A stretch of 64,000 nucleotides of DNA from Luidia sarsii (lineage: Eukaryota; Echinodermata; Asteroidea; Paxillosida; Luidiidae): the NCBI GenBank assembly GCA_949987565.1, contig OX465119.1, positions 11,437,441-11,501,440 of the forward strand, in the 5' to 3' direction. Numbering within the stretch: the first letter of the stretch is position 1; each line of letters starts with the position of its first letter. A model generated the notes under the pieces. The model was not told the origin of the DNA. It made no database searches and saw nothing but the letters and a program-made list of their open reading frames with translations. This document shows positions 57,511 to 64,000 of this stretch, one piece after another. The position numbers and the translations under genes are program-made.

Positions 57511-57952
57511 CCAGTCAATTGCCATTATTTTTTAAAAATTGTTTAAATGTTCCCAGAAAAGTTTTTTCTTCATTTGTTTATTTTTTAAAGAAAGCAAAAT
57601 AATTTAAAAGCCCGTCTGTTCTAACAAACTTTATCAAGGCTACGCGATCAATTGTGAATTGTAATAAAAACGTGGACTGGAATGGAATACCGGTTAGAAA
57701 CCGGTCACTTCGAGAGAAAAAAATTGTGTATCGAGGCATTCAGAGAAGATGGCGTGGGTATTTTCTAGCGCTGTCGACTTGAAGGTTTAGGTCTTCTTTC
57801 AAAAGGGTCGTCCACCGAAGTTTAGAACACCATATACCCGTCTCGCCGTGTGATTTGTAAACGTGTAGTTCACCCCCAAACCCCACCCCAAAAAATACAC
57901 CCAGAAAAAAAAAGGTCAGAACAATCTTGATCAGACTCAGCTAATTCGCAGC

Positions 57953-58385
57953 TCATCATGTGACTATTGATCATGTGACTTTTGATCGTGTGACTATTGA
58001 TCATGTGACTATTGATCATGTGACTATTGATCATGTGACTATTGATCATGTGACTATTGATCATGTGACTATTGATCATGTGACTATTGATCATGTGACT
58101 ATTGATCATGTGACTATTGATCATGTGACTATTGATCATGTGACTATTGATCATGTGACTATTGATCATGTGACTATTGATCATGTGACTATTGATCATG
58201 TGACTATTGATCATGTGACTATTGATCATGTGACTATTGATCATGTGACTATTGATCATGTGACTATTGATCATGTGACTATTGATCATGTGACTATTGA
58301 TCATGTGACTATTGATCATGTGACTATTGATCATGTGACTATTGATCATGTGACAATTGATCATGTGACTATTGATCATGTGACC
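57953..58385. repeat. 15-bp minisatellite (TGACTATTGATCATG)n
   Basis: About 28 almost perfect copies with only two or three base changes (near 57977 and 58355). Both strands are open (TIDHV and MINSH repeats); these are artefacts. Each unit contains the palindrome TGATCA. Confidence 0.97.
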
Positions 58386-58693
58386 CCGTTCATCGTTGCT
58401 AAAAATAGAAAAGACCCTTGGTATAATAGGGCCTACATGTATTTAACTACTACTGTATCAGGAAACTAATGCTGCCTTTGCATGGAATCTCTAGAGAGAA
58501 GATGACGCTGACTTCAGTGTTGTGCTGGAATACAGAGATTGAACACCGTGACATTCATACTACTAGTAGGTTATGTAGATCTTGCCAGTAGTACCGTTGA
58601 ACACGCTGCTCTTTATAACCAGAGCCATTGTAGTCATGCGACGGAATACTAGCGATCTACAGAATAGAGTGAACAGCTTAAGGACTTTAACGA

Positions 58694-59512
58694 GATAGAA
58701 CCTTGGGTTCGGGGTTGGGCTCGGGTTTGGGCTCGGGTTTGGGCTCGGGTTTGGGGTTTGGGCTTGTGTTCGGGATTGGGCTTGGAGTTGGGTTTGGGCT
58801 TGGGCTTGGGCTCGGGTTTGGGCTTGGGCTTGGGCTTGGGCTTGGGCTTGGGTTTGGGCTTGGGCTCGAGTTTGGGCTCGGGTTTGGGGTTGGGCTCGGG
58901 TTTGGGGTTTGGCTTGTGCTTTGGCTCGGGTTTGGGCTTGTGTTCGGGATTGGGCTTGGAGTTGGGTTTGGGCTTGGGCTTGGGCTTGGGATTATGTTTG
59001 GGGTTTGGCTTGTGCTTGGGCTCGGGTTCTGGCTTGGGCTTGAAGTTGGGTTTGGGCTTGGGCTCAGGTTTGGGCTAGGGGTCGGGTTTGGGCTTGGGCT
59101 TGGACTTGGGCTCGGGTTTGGGCTCAGGCTTGGGCTTGGAGTTGGGTTTGGGCTTGGAGTTGGGTTTGGGCTTGGGCTTGGAGTTGGGTTTGGGCTTGGG
59201 CTTGGAGTTGGGTTTGGGCTTGGGCTTGGAGTTGGGTTTGGGCTTGGGCTTGGAGTTGGGTTTGAGCTTGGGCTTGGAGTTGGGTTTGGGCTTGGGCTTG
59301 GGCTTGAAGGTGGGTTTGGGCTTGGGATTGGGCTCGGGTTTGGGCTTGGGATTGGGCTCGGGTTTGGGGTTTGGCTTGTGCTTGGGCTCGGGTTTGGGCT
59401 TGGGCTTGAAGTTGGGCTTGGGCTTGGTCTCGGGTTTGGGCTTGGGCTCAAGTTTGGGTTTGGGCTTGGGTTTGGGCTAGGGCTAGGGCCGGGGTTCAGG
59501 CTTGGGCTCAGG
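58694..59512. repeat. (GGGYTY)n G-rich hexamer array
   Basis: Over 800 bp of gggctt, gggttt and gggctc hexamers with ggagtt variants, and a few gggcta units near 59477. The + strand has regular G-triplets. Gly/Leu/Phe (+) and Pro/Ser/Asn (-) ORFs over it are artefacts. Confidence 0.95.
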
Positions 59513-59579
59513 CGTGTTGGGCTCGGGCCCAAATGCCCCCACCCGCTATGGCGTCTAAGATATTCAAGAGCAGGCATTT

Positions 59580-61170
59580 CACTGAATATTCTCGGTGAAT
59601 ACTCTGTATGCCTATACAGAACATTGAAAACAAACCTTCACAAATTTACAGCCTACATTTATCAGGTTATTTTTTCCTCTGAGGGGACGGAGCCTGATCC
59701 AGATATTCATAATGAGTCTCGGTTGCAAAATCCCTTTAACAGTTACTGTGGATTTTCAGAAGAAACAATAAAATAGTGGCTAAAATATGAAATAGGACCG
59801 TTTTTCAAAGAGGAAGGCAATGCTGTATACATAATCTTGTAGTGTAATTTTCGTTTCAGACTTTATTTGTCTAAACTCAATTAGAGGTATTGATATGTGC
59901 AATGGTGATGACGTCATTGTATTGTATTGTCACTCGTGTATGTATAAGTCCATATGCCACAAGGAAATATACGGCCAAGCAGTGCAAGGGAATCTGGCAT
60001 GGGAATCTGTTGTCAGAAGGGAATCCGTTGATGGGGGAAATCCAGATCGTCAGATCGTTTGCATGGGGGATGTTGAGACTGCCAGATCAAGATGTCCTCT
60101 GCTAATTGAGTTCTCCTTTCTACATGCAAAGGCCGTAGGGAAATCGCCATGGTTGTGTGTGTGTATGTACAGTCCCATATCATTTCATCGCGTGATCTTG
60201 GTGTAAATCTTTCGTATTTCGTGAGTGCGCTTAAGTGTCGAAGAACCAAGAAGACAAGGAGCCGTTCCTTGTAGTTTTTCGTCTGGTTACGGGTTGAGAT
60301 TACTTCGACTTTTGTTTTCCCTTTCGATTCTGTACCAAAACCGGGAGCTTTATTCTCATGAAGATCCTACGAGTGCAACGAATGGACTTTTTCTCTGAAA
60401 TTTTGGCAAACATGTTCCGTCCTTGTATGGGATTTTGTGTGTGGTTTTTTGTATGCTTAATTGCTTGTATAATGTAGGCTATATTGGTCTTTAGCTTTGC
60501 GATTTATAAAAAAAAAAGGAATATTCCCCAAATCATCTTAAATAGCATTTGTTGTAACTAGATGACTACCCTGATGGAATTAAAGATAGTATATATCAAA
60601 GTAGAATACAAAAAACATCCAGTGTCTTTTCGTTTAATTGTGGGCGTGTTTTGTCATTTTTATGAAAATCTCATTCAGCTCATCAACATAATCTGGTAGA
60701 CCCTTCGTTCCTATTGTGATGTCTGTGAAAGTGTTCCTAGTTCTCGGCAACGATTGCAGTTTAAAAGTTAATGTTTTTCTTACTTTTTTTTAAACTGTGA
60801 GTTCCAGGCATGACCTTACTCAATAGCGCCCTCATTTTAATAAGGATATTTTTAAAGGTAAGAACGATGATCAATTTCTGACTCCACTAAGAAAAAGCTT
60901 GCCAATGATGTTCGTACACATCAGATCCCTAGATGACAGCTGAAATTTATCTTGACTGTGACATTCATTGCACAGACCCTTTAAGCTTTGAAGAATGAAG
61001 GCCGTAAGTATAATATTGACTGTCAGTCATGGGCAGTCTGTTTCCGCTCGTCATTCGTCATGTCGTTATTGCATCAGGTCCAACTTGAACAGAGCCTGCT
61101 GGCACGCGATTTTTTCCCGTACCACATAAACGCTATAGGCCCATATACCTCAAGGGATTGGCGAATTTTA
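59580..61170. other. no gene seen
   Basis: AT-rich intergenic DNA. No splice-flanked coding segment or named repeat was recognised. Confidence 0.45.
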
Positions 61171-61185
61171 ATGTCCTACTTTCTT

Positions 61186-61369
61186 AAAATTTAGTGGGCC
61201 TGACGTTTCGATCCTAGCAGGACCTTTCTCAAAGGCAGCGCTCTGCCTTTGAGAAAGGTCCTGCTAGGATCGAAACGTCAGGCCCACTAAATTTTAAGAT
61301 TTACATTTTGGTAATTTTAGTCAGTAAGCAGTTTGCAACATTTTTGTATATCACCTTATATCACCTCAC
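61186..61369. repeat. foldback family I, best copy, with flanking direct repeats
   Basis: Inner arms 61186-61245 and 61246-61305 are almost perfectly inverted (tgggcctgacgtttcgatcc / ggatcgaaacgtcaggccca). The right outer arm continues to 'gcaacatttttgtatatcac'. The 13-bp word gtcctactttctt lies on both sides (61173-61185 and 61370-61382), as expected for a target-site duplication. Confidence 0.85.
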
Positions 61370-61739
61370 GTCCTACTTTCTTTTGTAAAAATTGGGATTA
61401 GTTTGCCCCATAGAGATCCATGCATTTGCCCTCTTTGGGAATGGCGTCGCAGTCCCCTTGTCGGCACGCGTCACTTGCGTACGTATACATACTTACATTA
61501 CAGTGTACGGTGCGAACATTGATCTCCATTATTATGGCGATCAATGGGTGCGAAGCAAAAGAAGTGCAGGAACTAGACTAGTCAGTCTACCTTGTGACGT
61601 CACACAATCCAGCGGATCGACTCGTCGTGACGTTTGTTTTTCCAAAATGTCGTCTTCTTTTTCAGGCTTCAAAGAAGAATAACAAGTATTTTGTCATATG
61701 AATTATAATGTATTGCAATTTTAAGATAGAAAGGAAAAT

Positions 61740-61806
61740 GTTGAGGATTTCAAAAATTAGAGGGCCTGACGTTTCGATCCTAGCAGGACCTTTCTCAAAG
61801 GCAAAG
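61740..61806. repeat. foldback family I half copy
   Basis: 'attagagggcctgacgtttcg' to 'acctttctcaaaggca'; no second arm. Confidence 0.7.
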
Positions 61807-62287
61807 TGACAATGACAAACATAGACATGTAGACAGTCAGGGGAAGGAAAGCCCTGACAAACATGACAGAGGAAGGACAAAGGGGAAGGGATTGGGATGC
61901 AGATGTACACTGATGGAGGGGAGATTAGGATTTCGTTAGACTTAGAGTCTACCTTTAATTGCCCTATGGTCTACAGTGTACATGTACATATTGATGTCCA
62001 GATTCGCTTGAGTGGGGCACATAATATAATGTGGCCAGGGGGTATTATTACGGGGCGCACGTGAGAAGGGTGTGCATGCAAAATTTTATGGCCGCCCAAA
62101 GCGGCGCTGGTCAAACAAGCAAACAGAAGGTGTTAGAACTCAACCTGGGATTGTTTACCCTCAATTAGCACACCGACCGGTCCACCATTGTTCCCTGCTC
62201 TATGGTCAAAACACGTCAAAATTAACTACATGTATTACAGTAAAACATAAATAAACAAGTATACATGTGAACATCGCATTTCAGAAC

Positions 62288-62614
62288 AAAAGCCGCGTTT
62301 CCACTGGACTAAAATTTAACCGAGACGATGGTTAAATTTCCAATGGTCAGATTTGACCATCGTTCCCACTTGGACTTTGAGTCGCTCAATTTAACCATGG
62401 AGGAATGATTTAACCGAGACGATTGTTAAAGTAACCATGGAGGAAGGGAAAAGTAACCATTCGGCTCGGTTAAAGTAACCGAGAGGAAATTTAACAGGGC
62501 TGTTTCCACCGCACTTCAAAATGGAAAGAGGAACCATCGTCTCGGTTACTTTGACCATGGAGCTATAGCTCCATGCTTTGATCAAAATAAGTCCAGTGGA
62601 AATCACACGGCTTT
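62288..62614. repeat. foldback element (tttccactggact)
   Basis: Ends 'aaagccgcgtttccactgga' and 'tccagtggaaatcacacggc' are inverted. The inside has repeated accat(g/c)g and 'aaccgagacgatggttaaat' words in both orientations. About 325 bp, noncoding. Confidence 0.8.
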
Positions 62615-62629
62615 AATAAGTTTCAAGTC

Positions 62630-63600
62630 ATGAATTGCGTTGCTTTCCGAACAATTCCGATCAAACTTGAGCGAGTATCCGCTTCCTGTTGTTTTCAGTT
62701 TTCGGTGCATCCGCCTCGTGTCACTGGGTTTTTTCCTGACTGAAGAATCGAGACCGTCCTGCGTAGCGCTAGCATGGCAGCTGCACTGGGCACGTGAGTC
62801 AAGTCTACTACAAACCGGCGTCAGCTGTGGTAGTGTCGGTCTAATGCCGCTTCCTCCGCGTGGTGTGAGACTTGCAAGGCCGTGACCCTTCCCCCAAGTC
62901 CTGCATTCCCTCATCGGTGACCCTTGACCTTCGGTAAATTCCTCCACAGACGCATGCACGCACGCAGTGCACATTCCTAGTTTGCAGTCAGATCTGAGTC
63001 ATCCTATATGTAGCCGTCAGAAAACTGTGGCAGTCGGCCTGCATTGCATGCAGCGTAGGTTGCACAGGGCCAGGATTCATGCAGGACATGTACTGTACTT
63101 ACTGTACTGTACATGTATATGTACAAATGTATGTACTGTACATGTACTGTACACTGTACATTGATGTACATGTACTGTATGTAGACGGGTTTCACTCCCA
63201 CACTGACTTTAGACTCGCCAAGTGCAGCCACGGGGAAGTGCGTTCACAGCGGAAACGAGACCTCCCGGCGAAATAATCGAACCAAAGAACGACCTTCGAC
63301 TGACTGGTGTCAAGTCTATCCATCGGGTTATAATCCCCCCCCCCCTCCCCTACCACTACCCCTCTTCACTCCGTCACATTCTGAGGGTCACACCTCGGCC
63401 ACCCAGTTCTGGCGTCCCAGTCTGGTTCCCGACGCGTTGCTCTGAGACCGCGGAGGCAGACTACTGTATCATTCCCGCGGCGACTGAATGGGAAAACAGA
63501 CGCAGACAATCAAGATCGAGCGGTGCGTCGAAATAAACTGGTGTGGTATCTACATTGCAGAGCAGGGCGGGAGTGTCGGTGGTGCTGTGGTGTAAATCGT
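62630..63600. other. upstream region of the terminal gene, no exon supported
   Basis: Contains a TGTACA cluster (63085-63180), a poly-C run near 63340 and increasingly GC-rich sequence from 63400. A 104-codon frame (63222-63536) has no family match. Confidence 0.4.
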
Positions 63601-63624
63601 GCGGGCCGCCTAGTCTCAGTCCGT

Positions 63625-63658
63625 CCAAGGAGGTATTAGGCGACTAATACCTCCTTGG
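63625..63658. promoter_or_regulatory. perfect 15-bp hairpin with GCGA loop
   Basis: ccaaggaggtattag, loop gcga, then the exact inverted copy ctaatacctccttgg. In + strand RNA the loop is of GNRA type. It ends 24 bases before the ATG at 63683, so in a + strand transcript it would sit in the 5' leader. Function unknown. Confidence 0.6.
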
Positions 63659-63682
63659 TCCGTCTCTGTCTGTGATGCCAGA

Positions 63683-64000
63683 ATGTCCACCGCGAGAGCG
63701 GTCTTCACGGCCCTGGTGCTGAGCACGGCTACGGGCATCGTGCTACTGCTGGCTCTGGGAGCGCCGTCCACATACAGGAGGGAGGGAGAGAGAGGACTGC
63801 TTCCCGAGACAGGGACCAGGAGGGACGAGGGGGCCGGGAGCGACGTAGCTGCTCGGGGCCACCCGGGTGTCGTTCCGAGACCGAGATGTCGGCCGGAGGA
63901 GGAGGAGGAGTTGGAGGAGGAGGTGGGGGAGGAGGAGGAGGAGGTGGAGGAGGAAACGGGAGCTGAGGGCAGCGTGGCTCCACCGACGTGCCTGCCGTGC
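63683..64000 (+). CDS. start of an unrecognised secreted or type II membrane protein (partial)
   Basis: Open from ATG 63683 to the window end (106 codons, no stop). Starts STARAVFTALVLSTATGIVL and continues LLALGAPS: a hydrophobic segment at residues 5-26 that fits a signal peptide or signal anchor. An Arg/Gly/Glu-rich stem follows, then a long poly-Glu region (about 72-95), then APPTCLPC. N-terminal anchor plus stem is the layout of many Golgi glycosyl- and sulfotransferases, but no catalytic part is in view, so that is only a guess. An overlapping ATG at 63675 in another frame stops after 15 codons. The GC-rich context suits a promoter-proximal first exon. The opposite-strand poly-Pro frame is an artefact of the GGA repeat. 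Confidence 0.5.
   Translation, partial: MSTARAVFTALVLSTATGIVLLLALGAPSTYRREGERGLLPETGTRRDEGAGSDVAARGHPGVVPRPRCRPEEEEELEEEVGEEEEEVEEETGAEGSVAPPTCLPC

Noticed and set aside
58687..59776. Gly/Leu/Phe-rich (+) and Pro/Ser/Asn-rich (-) frames of about 300-360 codons
   Set aside because: Both arise from the GGGYTY hexamer array; no domain, no splice context.

Overview
The window is nuclear DNA of an animal. The coding parts are short exons with GT-AG introns. They are embedded in long introns and intergenic DNA full of tRNA-derived SINEs, foldback (MITE-like) elements, minisatellites and (TACATG)n tracts. No operons, ribosome binding sites or phage genes are seen. The mix of repeats together with Rab genes suggests an invertebrate deuterostome, possibly an echinoderm. 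That assignment is inference from style only; nothing in the window proves the species.

The main content is two tandem Rab-family small GTPase genes on the + strand. Gene 1 (about 6.3-25.7 kb) has one constant body of four exons (21456-21655, 23697-23786, 24317-24418, 25589-25675). This body is very close to Rab10: RabF motifs, DTAGQE, NKCD, SAK and a C-terminal CC for geranylgeranylation. Upstream lie five different exons, A-E (6308-6443, 8379-8505, 14121-14361, 16117-16240, 18837-18996). Each encodes its own start Met, strand beta-1, P-loop GxxxxGK[ST], helix alpha-1 and switch I, and each ends in the same phase-1 donor after the first base of the Gly codon in (S/T)-I-G. Any one of them joined to the body gives a complete Rab of about 200-239 residues. 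This looks like a cluster of alternative first exons that would swap the nucleotide-binding P-loop, switch I and the N-terminus while keeping switch II, G4/G5 and the prenyl tail constant. It is the strongest candidate here for an undescribed system.

Gene 2 (about 41.7-57.0 kb) is a diverged paralogue with the same four intron positions and phases. Its first coding exon (41890-42784) carries a disordered N-terminal extension of about 255 residues before the G domain, and its C-terminus is CNCA. Its first exon most resembles exon D of gene 1, and its acceptor is phase-compatible with all of A-E. A three-exon coding unit that I do not recognise (48158-50019) lies in its first intron.

At 63683 a further + strand reading frame starts with a hydrophobic signal or anchor segment and runs off the window. 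A perfect 15-bp hairpin lies just upstream of it.

Repeats: a minisatellite or SINE array lies within about 70-145 bp upstream of exon 2, exon 3 and exon 5 of gene 1 and exon 4 of gene 2, and one ends about 95 bp before the exon A start codon. A 75-bp SINE-derived monomer forms a seven-monomer (525-bp) higher-order repeat at 22.1-23.5 kb. A 5'-truncated non-LTR retrotransposon tail lies just upstream of exon D. The stretches 26-34.9 kb and 57.5-63.6 kb hold repeats and no gene that I can support.
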